A stretch of 64,000 nt of DNA, taken from Vibrio natriegens NBRC 15636 = ATCC 14048 = DSM 759 (GTDB taxonomy: Bacteria; Pseudomonadota; Gammaproteobacteria; Enterobacterales; Vibrionaceae). This document shows positions 52,410 to 61,824 of this stretch, piece after piece (the first letter of the stretch is position 1; every line of letters begins with the position of its first letter). The DNA is taken from assembly GCF_035621455.1 (NCBI RefSeq), contig NZ_CP141823.1, positions 1,488,001-1,552,000 on the forward strand, read 5' to 3'. The translations under genes and the position numbers were made by a program. The notes below the pieces were generated by a model. The model made no database searches. It was not told the origin of the DNA and was given only the letters and a program-made list of their open reading frames with translations.

Positions 52410-53537
52410 GTGAACAATTCAAATGAGAACCTAGAAAAGGTACTAGTGAAGGCATTCAGTACTTCATTGATACGATTCTCAGCTATTACGCTTATTGTCA
52501 TAGTTTGCTGGTGGGCGTTTTTACCATTTTTACCTATTTTGCTTTGGGCTCTGGTATTGGCGATTGCACTTTACCCGATTAAGTTGGGTATTGAGCATAA
52601 GTTGGGCTTAAGGTCCAGTCGAGCGGCGACTTTAGTCGCTGTAATTGGAGTGCTAGTCCTTGGAACTCCGACCGCTATGGTTGGTAACTCATTTGCGTCT
52701 AAAACGTTGGAGACAGTCGATTCTTATCGAAATGGCACACTAGTCGTGCCGACGCCAACTGACAGCGTGAAAGAATGGCCTTTGGTCGGGGAAAAAGTAT
52801 ATGAAGCCTGGGATGAAGCCGCAGTCAACCTCCCAGACTTTGTAGAGAAACATCAGCCTCAAGTAAAAAGCATCTTTGGTTGGGTCTTTGATAGTGCTGC
52901 AGGGGCAGCTAAGAACGTATTTGTATTGATAGGTGCGGTGATCATTGCTGGGATAATGTTAGCTTGGGCTGAACCCGCATCGGCATCAATAAGTAAGATT
53001 TTCATTAGTTTTACTGATCCAGTCAAAGGCCCCAAGCTTCATAAGTTAACAACCGCAACGCTCAGGCAGGTCGCTATTGGTATTATAGGCATTGCATTTT
53101 TAACAGCGATGGTATTTGGCGCTGTTGTTGCGTTAGCAGGTGTTCCAGCGGCTGCTCTGTTTACCTTAATAGCTTTAATTCTTGCTATCGTTCAGCTTCC
53201 TGTGACCGTTATAGCTCTGGTCGCTGTTGCGGTATTGTGGTCAGGGGATAGTGGAACGGCACACAATGTTATTTTCACGATATTACTGATTGCTTCGAGC
53301 CTGATAGATAATTTCTTAAAACCGATCATTCTTGGAAGAGGGTTAGATGTACCAATGCCAATAATACTCATCGGTGCTGTTGGCGGGGTTATGTCTGGCG
53401 GAATACTGGGTATGTTCGTTGGTGCGGCATTTTTAGCAGCAGGATATCAAGTATTTATGCAATGGGTAGAGGATGAAAACACGCAAGTTTTAGAAACCAT
53501 GGAAAAAACGGAATCCAAAAATAAAGGCTCTGAATAA
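52410..53537 (+). CDS. AI-2E family (YdiK/PerM-like) membrane permease
   Basis: A 375-aa protein with about eight membrane helices in the AI-2E exporter/PerM layout: an N-terminal helix pair (about 20-60), a soluble loop (about 95-145), then TM bundles. ISLxNFLKPIIL-like LIDNFLKPIILGRGLDVPMPIILIGAVGGVMSGGILGMFVGAAFLA near 300-345 is the family hallmark. GTG 52410 has AAGGGG upstream. It lies next to the dead IS and has no clear partners. Some members are Na+(Li+)/H+ antiporters, so the substrate is open. Confidence 0.88.
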   Translation: MNNSNENLEKVLVKAFSTSLIRFSAITLIVIVCWWAFLPFLPILLWALVLAIALYPIKLGIEHKLGLRSSRAATLVAVIGVLVLGTPTAMVGNSFASKTLETVDSYRNGTLVVPTPTDSVKEWPLVGEKVYEAWDEAAVNLPDFVEKHQPQVKSIFGWVFDSAAGAAKNVFVLIGAVIIAGIMLAWAEPASASISKIFISFTDPVKGPKLHKLTTATLRQVAIGIIGIAFLTAMVFGAVVALAGVPAAALFTLIALILAIVQLPVTVIALVAVAVLWSGDSGTAHNVIFTILLIASSLIDNFLKPIILGRGLDVPMPIILIGAVGGVMSGGILGMFVGAAFLAAGYQVFMQWVEDENTQVLETMEKTESKNKGSE

Positions 53538-53888
53538 TGTGCGATTTAGTATCCTTCTGGTGGCAGGTTATTAATCCGAAGTTTTAAGGTAATAAAATTT
53601 TCTAGTCCAATTCGAGTCAGCGAGATCTGAGTTGACTCGTTTGTGCCCCGTTATGAGCCAGAGCGTACATCTGAAAAATATCTACAGATTATTGTTTGAC
53701 TCAATTCATTTAATGTATTTTGTATCAATTAGGCTGATCTTACATGTCGAGTTTTAACGAATCCGTTTAGTTTTGATTTTATTGATTACCGTCGTTTTAC
53801 ATTGATTCGAGGTCGTTATCAGACTATCAAAGTCTAAATCTCTTTTTATACTGGTTGATGAAGATCACATTATGGAAGGAAGACACGG
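53538..53888. promoter_or_regulatory. Promoter region of the second TRAP operon
   Basis: No gene is seen. TTGACT at 53696-53701 with an AT-rich TTGTAT about 18 bp downstream is a candidate sigma-70 promoter. GGAAGG precedes the ATG at 53889. No regulator gene adjoins this operon. Confidence 0.4.
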
Positions 53889-54875
53889 ATGACATTTAAA
53901 ACCCTTACTTCAGTATTATTACTGTCATATGCTTTTACATCGCCAGCTCAGGCAAAAGTTAATCTTGATTTTTCCAATGAATATAATCCTCAATCTATTC
54001 ACGCTCAGGGGGATATGTTTTTTATAGATCAAGTTAAAAAACTAACCGATGGTGATATAAATATTACATTACATACTGGTGGTTCATTGGGTTTTAAATC
54101 CGTGGACCATTTTTATGCAGTGTCAGACGGTGCTGTACCGCTAGCTGATACTTTAGCTGGGAGTATGGCCGGTATAGACTCTTTATTTTTACTCTCTTCT
54201 TTACCTTTTCTGGTCGCCAATGAAGACCAGGCTGAGCTGCTTTATCACATTGCGAAACCTTATTATCAAGAGGTATTCGAGAAGAATAATGAAATATTGT
54301 TGTACGCTTCTCCTTGGCCAGCAAGTGGTATTTGGTCGACAACACCTGTCGATAGTTTCGAAACGCTGAATGGCTTAAAAATCCGAACCTATGACAAAAA
54401 TGGGACATTGACATTTAAAAACGCTAAAGCTGCACCCGTTAACTTGTCTTGGGCGGATGTTGTACCGCAGCTTTCCACAGGTGGTATTAATGCCGTGCTA
54501 ACTTCAGCTGACGCAGGAGCCAGTGCCCGCTTTTGGGTACACCTCAACTCATACAGTGCTATTCAATATGCCATACCTTTGAATATGGTGCATATGAATA
54601 AAGATGAATTTGATGCCCTTAGTCAAGCCGATCAAGATGCATTGTTATCTGCCGCTAAAATTACCGACGAACATAACTGGAAAACAGTACGTAGCCGAGT
54701 TCAGGATAATTATGCCCAGCTTGATACTAATAAAGTCACCATACTGAAAAAATTGCCTGAAAGTTTTTTATCGTATTTACAAGAAGCAGCCAAACCAACT
54801 TTAAGTTCATGGCTTGATGAGACTGGCGAGCGGGGACAGTCCATTATCGAGGAATTTAATCAACGTAAAAAATAG
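53889..54875 (+). CDS. TRAP transporter substrate-binding protein (DctP)
   Basis: A 328-aa periplasmic binding protein with a signal peptide (residues 1-22, ending AQA-KV). It has the DctP pattern: QGDMFFIDQVKKLTDGDINI, then FETLNGLKIRTYDKNG with the ligand Arg, and SWADVVPQLSTGGINAVLTS. The ligand is a carboxylate or similar; the sequence alone does not tell which. It heads a three-gene TRAP operon distinct from the taurine one. DctQ follows after 9 bp. Confidence 0.92.
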   Translation: MTFKTLTSVLLLSYAFTSPAQAKVNLDFSNEYNPQSIHAQGDMFFIDQVKKLTDGDINITLHTGGSLGFKSVDHFYAVSDGAVPLADTLAGSMAGIDSLFLLSSLPFLVANEDQAELLYHIAKPYYQEVFEKNNEILLYASPWPASGIWSTTPVDSFETLNGLKIRTYDKNGTLTFKNAKAAPVNLSWADVVPQLSTGGINAVLTSADAGASARFWVHLNSYSAIQYAIPLNMVHMNKDEFDALSQADQDALLSAAKITDEHNWKTVRSRVQDNYAQLDTNKVTILKKLPESFLSYLQEAAKPTLSSWLDETGERGQSIIEEFNQRKK

Positions 54876-54884
54876 GAGAATGTA

Positions 54885-55388
54885 ATGAATTTATTGTTTC
54901 GTACATCTCATTGGTTAAATAAAATTTCTTTTAGCATGGCTGCATTTCTGCTTATTTATATTTTATGTCATATCCTTCTGGAAATTTCTTTACGTATGTT
55001 TGGCATGTCTACGTATGTATTGGATGAATTTGTTGGTTATGCGGTTGCCACGATGACGTTTCTTGCTCTGGGTTACAGCCTAGAGCAAGGCTCTCTAATT
55101 CGTGTGAACGCGATAATTGATCGTATTCCTGAGTATAGGCGCTGGCTATTAGATTTTGTTACATCAACTATCGCAGCGGCTTTTTTTAGCTGGTTAGGTC
55201 TCATTTGGTGGACAACTGTATCACGAAACTTTATTAGAGGAACCACGAGCCAATCACTCGCGGCCACCCCTCTTTGGATTCCACAAGGGCTTGTGTTAAC
55301 TGGTATCTTCGTTCTTTGCCTCACTTTATTAGTACGATCACTTTCTCTGGCCATTTACCATCAACCCACTCAATATGGAGATCGTTAG
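54885..55388 (+). CDS. TRAP transporter small permease (DctQ)
   Basis: A 167-aa four-helix membrane protein with the DctQ motif YVLDEFVGYAVATMTFLALGYSLEQGSLIRVNAI (about 44-76). GGAGAATGTA precedes the ATG. The stop lies one base before the DctM start. Confidence 0.9.
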   Translation: MNLLFRTSHWLNKISFSMAAFLLIYILCHILLEISLRMFGMSTYVLDEFVGYAVATMTFLALGYSLEQGSLIRVNAIIDRIPEYRRWLLDFVTSTIAAAFFSWLGLIWWTTVSRNFIRGTTSQSLAATPLWIPQGLVLTGIFVLCLTLLVRSLSLAIYHQPTQYGDR

Positions 55389-55389
55389 T

Positions 55390-56688
55390 ATGGACATACT
55401 GTTTACCTCTTTGGGTGTGATAGCCATTCTATTTGTTGTGCTGGGCTCAGGTCTTTGGGTTTTTGCTGGATTAGCCATTGTGGCATTTTCGTCATTGGTC
55501 GTTTTTGCTGGTATGCCAATAGAGCGTGTAGGGTTAATTCTGAGCCGTATTTTATTTCGGGCTGGCAATTCCTGGGAATTAGCTGCAATCCCGTTATTTA
55601 TATTCATGGGAGAACTGATTTTTCGCTCAGATATTTCGAATCGATTGTTTAAAGGACTGGAACCGTGGACCCGTATTGTTCCTGGAGGGATATTACACAC
55701 CAATGTTGTGGGTTGCGCATTGTTCGCGGCTGTCAGTGGTTCAAGTTCGGCAACAACAGCGACGATTGGAAAAATCACAACTTCAGAGCTGAAACAACGT
55801 GGTTATGATCGCCAACTGTCTATTGGTTCTTTAGCTGGGGCTGGTAGTTTGGGGCTATTGATACCACCGTCAATCGTCATGATTGTTTATGGTATTCAGG
55901 CTGAAGTCTCTATTAATAAGTTGTTTATGGCTGGGATATTACCGGGAATTTTGATTGCTGTGCTTTATTCCGGATACCTGATGATATGTTCTTCCATTCG
56001 ACCTCATCTGGCACCCAAAGAAACAAATTGCGATATTACCATTTATCAAAGTATTGGTTACTTATTTCCTATACTCCTATTGATTGTTATCGTACTTGGC
56101 GCCATTTATTCAGGCATTGCTACACCTTCTGAAGCGGCAGCTGTGGGCGTGTTTGCAACGTTGTTACTCTTATTAATAGAAAAGCAATTAGATAAAACTG
56201 TCATTATCTCATCACTGATAGCGACGATTCAGAGTTCCACTATGGTTTGCAGCATCATGGTAAGTGCCGCAATGCTGTCAACAGCGATGGGATATCTACA
56301 TTTACCGTCTGAACTCGCGGAATGGATTGCAGAAAAGCAGTTTACTCCGGCGATGTTATTAGTCGCATTGGCTCTGTTTTATATCGTGTTGGGGCTATTT
56401 TTGGATGGTATATCTATTACGGTTATGAGCTTACCTATTACGCTTCCAATCATCATTCAGGCTGGTTTTGATCCTTTGTGGTTTGGTGTCTTTTTAGTGA
56501 TTATGGTGGAACTCGGGCAAATTACTCCGCCAGTTGGATTTAATTTATTTGTTTTACAGGGACTCACTGGTGAAAAAATTGGTCAAGTTGCGAAAGCTTC
56601 TTTTCCGTTCTTTTTGTTAATGTGCATGGCCGCTTTGATTATCTGTGTAGTGCCAGAAGTCGCCTTATGGTTACCAAACCTGGCTTAA
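55390..56688 (+). CDS. TRAP transporter large permease (DctM)
   Basis: A 432-aa polytopic DctM protein with about 12 helices. Family blocks are AAIPLFIFMGELIFRSDI, FAAVSGSSSATTATIGKI and AGAGSLGLLIPPSIVMIVYG. The start at 55390 has GGAG upstream and directly follows the DctQ stop; an in-frame ATG at 55375 overlaps DctQ. It completes the second TRAP system. Confidence 0.92.
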   Translation: MDILFTSLGVIAILFVVLGSGLWVFAGLAIVAFSSLVVFAGMPIERVGLILSRILFRAGNSWELAAIPLFIFMGELIFRSDISNRLFKGLEPWTRIVPGGILHTNVVGCALFAAVSGSSSATTATIGKITTSELKQRGYDRQLSIGSLAGAGSLGLLIPPSIVMIVYGIQAEVSINKLFMAGILPGILIAVLYSGYLMICSSIRPHLAPKETNCDITIYQSIGYLFPILLLIVIVLGAIYSGIATPSEAAAVGVFATLLLLLIEKQLDKTVIISSLIATIQSSTMVCSIMVSAAMLSTAMGYLHLPSELAEWIAEKQFTPAMLLVALALFYIVLGLFLDGISITVMSLPITLPIIIQAGFDPLWFGVFLVIMVELGQITPPVGFNLFVLQGLTGEKIGQVAKASFPFFLLMCMAALIICVVPEVALWLPNLA

Positions 56689-56845
56689 TGTGAAACTCGA
56701 AGTGGCTAACTTACGAAATACTGAGGTGCCGGTATGAGTACATAGCGCTGTATTTATTCCGGTCTCAGTTCTGACCATAGCAAAAGTGAGCACTAGTTTT
56801 CTCACTATCACGGTAGAATAGCAAAATTAAGAGCAATATAGTTTC

Positions 56846-56882
56846 CCCGTCTCTTGAATAAGACTTGTGTTCAAGAGACGGG
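56846..56882. terminator. 13-bp perfect hairpin between convergent TRAP and lipoprotein genes
   Basis: CCCGTCTCTTGAA (56846-56858) pairs perfectly with TTCAAGAGACGGG (56870-56882) around an 11-base loop. There are only short T or A tracts, but the position between converging genes suits a bidirectional terminator. Confidence 0.65.
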
Positions 56883-56940
56883 CGTTGGGTTGGCGATATA
56901 CAACTGTTAAGAGTTGCAATCTATTCATTCAGACGTTTGG

Positions 56941-57735
56941 TCACTTAGACAATACCAAATTCTCCAGGCTGATCTCATATTCACGATTGTCCTCGTTATA
57001 CACGACTCCATAACTTGTCGGGTAATATGCTGGCAAATTATATTTTTGAGGAACGGCGATCGTTGTATATACGTCCGGTTTTGTTTCTAGATAGGCTTTG
57101 GTGATCATTGGCTCAACAAAAATCATTTGGCCATCATAAAAGCCGTAAATGAAGGTTTTGGTAAAGGAACGATTCGTGAATTCGTCTCCCTGAGGGTCAA
57201 CAGCATGGGCTCCCATTTTGGGAACCTCGGTACCCGGTGGGAGAATGTAACCTGCTGGCATGTACTGTTCAGGCGGTGCTTTATGGGCGCGGACAAGATC
57301 GTCGCCAACAGCGGTTATCTTTTGGCGGTCATTGGGATCTATCATGTAGAAATGGAAATCGAAGTGTGGTGTGTTATAGACACCAACCGGAATATGCCCA
57401 TGTGGGTTCCAGCCCATTACAATTTCACGGTACCCAGTAGAGGTAAATTCAGGAGGTAGCGGAAGAACGTATTCGTATTCATGCTCTGTTGTCGGCATTG
57501 GCAGCCCGGACAATGCTGATTCGGACAGTCTGATACCAATCTTTATCGGTGTGCCATTTTTTCCGATCGTTACAAACGAATAGGCTTCTCCCTGGCCGAT
57601 GGGGGGTCGTGGCCCTTCATACGTGCCTGAGTTCGTCTCTTCCATATGAGTCGTGCACCCGGCAAGAAGCATGGAAGCTGCTATGCTGGATAAACTAATC
57701 AACAATTTTGACTTGGATCTTTTGTCACCTGACAT
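56941..57735 (-). CDS. Lipoprotein, TTHB210/DUF5602-like
   Basis: A 264-aa lipoprotein with lipobox LAGC (Cys27). The central part GWNPHGHIPVGVYNTPHFDFHFYMID is rich in His and resembles the TTHB210-like/DUF5602 domain; HFDFHFY could bind metal. PAGYILPPGTEVPKMGAHAVDPQG follows. Function is unknown. GAGGAG sits before the ATG. It is the sole gene of its unit, and the family name is from memory and not certain. Confidence 0.78.
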   Translation of the reverse strand: MSGDKRSKSKLLISLSSIAASMLLAGCTTHMEETNSGTYEGPRPPIGQGEAYSFVTIGKNGTPIKIGIRLSESALSGLPMPTTEHEYEYVLPLPPEFTSTGYREIVMGWNPHGHIPVGVYNTPHFDFHFYMIDPNDRQKITAVGDDLVRAHKAPPEQYMPAGYILPPGTEVPKMGAHAVDPQGDEFTNRSFTKTFIYGFYDGQMIFVEPMITKAYLETKPDVYTTIAVPQKYNLPAYYPTSYGVVYNEDNREYEISLENLVLSK

Positions 57736-58259
57736 GATAACTCTCCTCGACGCCAGAGCATCTTGTTGTTGGAATCAGGTCCATAAACAACACAGGACAA
57801 GGCATTAGGGCAGGTCGAATGCGTTTGTGGCGTCTGGCTTATTCACATGCACAGATTCTTTAAAAGGTAGTAACTTGTTCTCCATAGGCTGTTGTTTCAG
57901 TCTGACGGATTAGTCATAATTTCGTGGGAAATTTATAACTCAAATTTCCTCTGAACAAGTGTAGGCCTTTTTCTGCTGAAAACCATTTGTACCAATGCTT
58001 AAGATTTATCTGAGAGAAAGAAAGCCAGCGTTTTGGCCTGTCTTTTATTATACAAATCTCACATATGAGGTGAGGGGCATTTTTAGAACTAATTTCTTGC
58101 TCCACGATCTGAGCTGCAACGGGCTGAACTTAAAATCGAATGGATAGCCGCGTTTGACTAAGGTTTTTGGGGTACAAAGTCTGACAAAGTAAACAGAGTA
58201 GCGGTTTTGGATAGATACATTGACTCACAGTAGCCAACCTAGGTGCCTTGAAACGAAAA
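57736..58259. other. Long gap with only a weak small frame
   Basis: A minus-strand frame at 57914-58105 encodes about 63 residues (GTG start, PKRWLSFSQINLKHWYKWF). It has no convincing ribosome site or family, so it is not called as a gene. Otherwise no promoter, repeat or RNA is recognised. The stretch ends at the tRNA terminator. Confidence 0.35.
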
Positions 58260-58283
58260 AAGCCGCTGATAAATCAGCGGCTT
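58260..58283 (-). terminator. Native terminator of a tRNA gene
   Basis: AAGCCGCTGAT / ATCAGCGGCTT form an 11-bp perfect stem with a two-base centre. Read on the minus strand it follows the CCA end of the tRNA fragment by five bases and ends in TTTTTTCG, the usual tRNA terminator. Confidence 0.85.
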
Positions 58284-58288
58284 AAATG

Positions 58289-58320
58289 TGGCGGAGAGAT
58301 AGGGATTTGAACCCTAGGTG
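58289..58320 (-). tRNA. Displaced 3' end of a tRNA-Ser-like gene (attachment-site scar)
   Basis: On the minus strand this reads a full T-arm (TAGGG stem, TTCAAAT loop, CCCTA), the acceptor 3' strand TCTCTCC, discriminator G and CCA. Beyond 58320 no variable arm, anticodon arm or D arm can be built, so only 32 bases remain. Discriminator G and the acceptor suit tRNA-Ser. A 3' fragment beside its native terminator is what an integrase leaves at the attR end of an integrated element. Confidence 0.75.
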
Positions 58321-58664
58321 ACTCTGTTTACGCACCATAAAGCACTGATTTTAAGAGGGTGAATTCTGTTTGAGCCCAGGTAGGCCGTTGGATTGACTCA
58401 CTATATTGTCACCTTATCAGGCTGCAAAAAATTGATCAATTCCAATCGAGAGATTAACTAGGGATATGAGGAAAGAGTTAGGGATTTACGACAATTGAAA
58501 AAGGGTTAAGGCACTAACTCGGACTTGAACTGTTTCATTGATACTTTGATTAACATTGTCCTCTGTATACATCCATGAAAAGACAAAAATAGATCGTGAC
58601 TCTTTACTCGATAAATTTTCGTGATCATAGGAGTTCCTGACTGATTCACCAAAAGGAGACTAAT
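58321..58664. other. Gap next to the tRNA scar
   Basis: No gene, repeat or integrase is seen. AAAGGAGAC just before 58665 is the ribosome site of the next ORF. Confidence 0.35.
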
Positions 58665-59102
58665 ATGAATCAAAGTGACAAGATTATTTTTACAGCGTTG
58701 TTGGTAGAGCAAGCGCGCAGTACTGTTGAGTCATACCTTGCTCAGTTGCTTGCTGGCAAGATTGAAGAGGCATCGCCACCAGTCAGTGTCATGTGGAAAT
58801 TTTTGGGAGAGCAACTTCAAAATAAAGTAAAAGAAGTTTTATACGAGATTTTTCATGTAGATCTTTATGACAAGAATGATGAAGACCTAATAATTGCTTT
58901 AGAAGCACATATGGCAGAAATGTCTGGTACGCAGCTGTTTCACCGTATCTATACCGAGGATGAAGTTATTGAGATGAGCCCAAAAAAATTTAATTTTCTT
59001 TTGAATAGTTTGGTTGAATCAATGCATAACAAGATCCAGGAAAAAAGCTATTATCCAGGTACTCAGATTCAGATAACGAGGAGCAATGACATCAAAAGCT
59101 GA
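58665..59102 (+). CDS. Hypothetical protein of unknown family
   Basis: A 145-aa soluble, mostly helical, acidic protein. No recognised domain, signal peptide or membrane helix is present. AAAAGGAGACTAAT gives a strong ribosome site before ATG 58665, so it is probably expressed. It stands alone, close to the tRNA scar, which suggests a cargo gene of an integrated element. A perfect 11-bp inverted repeat follows it at 59138-59185. Confidence 0.65.
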   Translation: MNQSDKIIFTALLVEQARSTVESYLAQLLAGKIEEASPPVSVMWKFLGEQLQNKVKEVLYEIFHVDLYDKNDEDLIIALEAHMAEMSGTQLFHRIYTEDEVIEMSPKKFNFLLNSLVESMHNKIQEKSYYPGTQIQITRSNDIKS

Positions 59103-59137
59103 TTGATTGCCTAATTTTTATTTGGGTTATGTAGAAC

Positions 59138-59185
59138 GCAATCTGTCGCATTTTAATTCAGGGTTAATCATACCCGACAGATTGC
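59138..59185. repeat. 11-bp inverted repeat after the hypothetical gene
   Basis: GCAATCTGTCG (59138-59148) and CGACAGATTGC (59175-59185) match perfectly with a 26-base spacer. No T-run follows. It could be a hairpin terminator or a protein site. Confidence 0.6.
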
Positions 59186-59330
59186 TCTAAATGATTTTGC
59201 ACCGAAACACGTTATAGTCATGTATTTTGATGTGTGATCACTAAGCGACTTTGTCATTGCAATAACTACCGAGGGAAATTGACGGAACTCATTAGCGTAC
59301 CTTTTAACGTAATTAAATCAGCTTTATAGG

Positions 59331-59519
59331 GTGCTAAGGATGTTCTACATGGATTCAAAATCTCTATTCACTGTCGATATCATTAGCAAAGTCATCGATG
59401 GCAGGATCAGTATCAATAGCGCGGCTACCTTGCTGAGCAAATCCCGGAGAGCCGTTGAGCGTTATCTCAGTCGATATCGGCGACAGAACTATAAAGAATT
59501 TTTTGGCGACAGGCTATAA
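59331..59519 (+). pseudogene. N-terminal HTH fragment of a transposase
   Basis: 62 residues with FTVDIISKVIDGRISINSAATLLSKSRRAVERYLSRYRRQ, an HTH like the start of ISNCY-type or related transposases. It then ends at a stop and no catalytic domain follows. The downstream frame at 59455-59667 has no clear match. Likely a truncated insertion sequence. A stand-alone small DNA-binding protein is less likely. Confidence 0.55.
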
Positions 59520-60264
59520 ATTGCTAAGAGGGTTACGGGTAATCGCTTCAGATGAAGGATCGGGTGCGAAGTGTGCGTATCGCATTGTCATAGAGATATC
59601 TGCATGGCTTCGGAGAGGCGGCTACAGAAGAACCAAGGCCAACTTCATTATCCCATATCTCTGTTAGCAAAGAAGATATTAGATAGGGGGCAATGGGCCG
59701 ATGCTGAGTCGTGGAATTGAATAATTTCTAAGACATTTTTGGATCATGATAGGACCTGCGGTAACCGCTTCTAACTAAGGCGTATCCATTAAAACGTGAG
59801 TGGTGCAAGTAAATATCTGTTCCGCTTATGCTGTGACAAAAGAGGCTGTAAGAATACCTTTCGGGTCAATTTTATAACGCACTAGTTGGCTAAATTCTCC
59901 CCACGCTCATGTACGGAACGAACAGGGCTTGTTATGTCTGTTACTCATTGTAATGGCTGAGAACTGCTCGATTAAAGATCGGTTGGTTTACTACCCGAAG
60001 TACGAAACAAAGTCTTGTGATGATTATCATAGTTTTGAGTTGATTGTTTTTTAATCAAGGAGTAGGGGTTATTGATTGGTGTCAAGGTTATATAACTTAA
60101 ATAAACGCGCATGTTGTTTTTTTATTGGCTTTGTTACTCATATTCTTGGGATTGTTGCCATTATTGCTGTTTATAATAACTAAGATTTAATTTAATAATT
60201 TCATTGTCTCCTTTCTGCTTGCTAAGTTGATTAAGTATAAATCAAAGGTTGAAACTGTATTCTA
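59520..60264. other. Long gap with gene debris
   Basis: No intact gene is seen. It contains a minus-strand fragment at 59826-59903 (separate entry) and an AT-rich tract (60030-60260) likely to hold the promoter of the permease gene. Confidence 0.4.
59826..59903 (-). pseudogene. Possible C-terminal remnant of a FAD-linked oxidase
   Basis: The minus strand reads 25 residues, WGEFSQLVRYKIDPKGILT and six more, then a stop. The RYKIDPKG segment resembles the extreme C-terminus of sugar-lactone or berberine-type oxidases. Upstream the frame is broken by stops and a shift (PVRSVHERGE in another frame). Weak evidence. Confidence 0.25.
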
Positions 60265-60300
60265 ATGACAACGGACAAGGCGATGGAAATAGGAAAAAAT

Positions 60301-61785
60301 ATGGCGCTTGGCGCGCACTCGGCGAATATTGCTGACTTTACAGATCAGGATCGTGAAAGGCTTTCTGCGCGAGGCTATGCGGAAGAAGTATTACCACTTG
60401 GAAAAAAACAACGTACATGGGAAACCAAGAACTTTATTACCGTGTGGATGGGACCGATTCATAACATTCTTAGCTATTTCACAGTCGTCAGTTTTTTTGC
60501 CTTCGGACTCAACGCAATGCAGGTGGTTGCGGCAATACTCATTGCAGCATGTATTGTATCTGCAGGGTATGTTTTCAACGGTCGAGCTGCGGTAAAATAT
60601 GGCATTCCGTTTGCGATGCAAATCCGTGATACCTTTGGTATCAAAGGAGCCGCTTTCCCAGCAATGATCCGTGGTTTGGTTGCGGGTTTTGTGTTTTTTG
60701 GTCTCACCACCATCGCTTCTGCGCAAGCACTTGATATTGTTTTAGCTCGATTGTTCCCTGGGTTCTTAGTCATCGGGGGAGGCGCCACTATAGCCGGCCT
60801 TGCTATCCCGACTGCGATTTCATATGCCATCATGACCGCCATCACTGTTGTTCTTTACCTTTCTGGCCAAGCGCTTATTAATAAATTCTCTGAATTTGCT
60901 TCTCCTGTTGTTTGGGTTTTGATGGTGATTGGTGTGTTCCTCGCTATTGGGAATGCTGGTGGGCTGGGTGAGGTATTCAGTTACCATCCGGCTGCAGGGA
61001 CTGAAGTGACGGTCGTAGGTTTTATTACTTGCGTTTCTATGCTTGTGTCTAACTGGGCCGGTCCTATCGTCAACACAGGGGATTTCACTCGTAACGCAAC
61101 CTCTATGTCTGCGCCTATGAAAGGTTTCCCAATCGGTATGCTAGTCTCTTACACTCTATTCGCTGTGGTTACAGTAAGCTTTATGGCTTCTCTCTCTGCA
61201 CTTACTGGCGGTGCAGTTGATGTGAACAAACCAACCATCTTCGTTGATGCAATTAACTCAATTGGCAACCCATATATCGTTATGCTACTTATTTTGGCGA
61301 TGAATGTGGGGGCAACTGCTTTCGTTGTTTTCGGTAACATGATGCCTTCAGGTCTGCAGCTTACCGCACAGTTCCCTAAACTATTTAACGTGAAAACAGG
61401 TGGTCTCGTTGCTGCCGTAGTGGGTACATTAATCCTACCTTGGAAATTTGTTGAAAATACCACCATGTTATTCCTTTTCTACAGCTTTATCGGTTCAATG
61501 TTTGGCCCAATCGCTGGGATTATGTTGGCAAGCTACTTCTTTGAACGCCGTCAAAAACTAGACCTTGACGCTATTTACCCAGAACTAGACACCGATGGTG
61601 GTCACGTAGGTGGTGTGAACCGACGTGCGGTAGGCGTATTGATTGTCAGCTTCATCATTACTATGGCAGGTAAGGTGTTCCCAACGATTCCTGTCCTTGC
61701 CACGATCAACAGTTGGGCATTCTTCAGTGGTCTAACTATTGGATTTATTGGTTATCTACTAGTAGGTGCGCGTAAAAACGCGTAA
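60301..61785 (+). CDS. NCS1-family nucleobase permease
   Basis: A 494-aa membrane protein with about 12 helices, of the NCS1 cytosine/purine/allantoin permease family: WETKNFITVWMGPIHNI before TM1 (about 40-56 of this start) and GPIVNTGDFTRNA in the middle are family motifs. It probably imports guanine or a related base for the deaminase encoded 39 bp downstream. The ATG at 60301 has AGGAAAAAAT upstream; in-frame ATGs at 60265 and 60283 have poorer sites. Confidence 0.9.
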   Translation: MALGAHSANIADFTDQDRERLSARGYAEEVLPLGKKQRTWETKNFITVWMGPIHNILSYFTVVSFFAFGLNAMQVVAAILIAACIVSAGYVFNGRAAVKYGIPFAMQIRDTFGIKGAAFPAMIRGLVAGFVFFGLTTIASAQALDIVLARLFPGFLVIGGGATIAGLAIPTAISYAIMTAITVVLYLSGQALINKFSEFASPVVWVLMVIGVFLAIGNAGGLGEVFSYHPAAGTEVTVVGFITCVSMLVSNWAGPIVNTGDFTRNATSMSAPMKGFPIGMLVSYTLFAVVTVSFMASLSALTGGAVDVNKPTIFVDAINSIGNPYIVMLLILAMNVGATAFVVFGNMMPSGLQLTAQFPKLFNVKTGGLVAAVVGTLILPWKFVENTTMLFLFYSFIGSMFGPIAGIMLASYFFERRQKLDLDAIYPELDTDGGHVGGVNRRAVGVLIVSFIITMAGKVFPTIPVLATINSWAFFSGLTIGFIGYLLVGARKNA

Positions 61786-61824
61786 CTAAGTTGATTAATA
61801 CAGTTTAATAAACGGAGAAACAGC

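Noticed and set aside
57914..58105. 63-residue minus-strand frame (PKRWLSFSQINLKHWYKWF) as a gene
   Set aside because: GTG start without a ribosome site, no family resemblance and lone position. Too weak to call.
58289..58400. A complete tRNA gene
   Set aside because: Only the T-arm and acceptor 3' strand can be formed. Bases beyond 58320 give no anticodon or D arm and no GGAGAGA acceptor partner.
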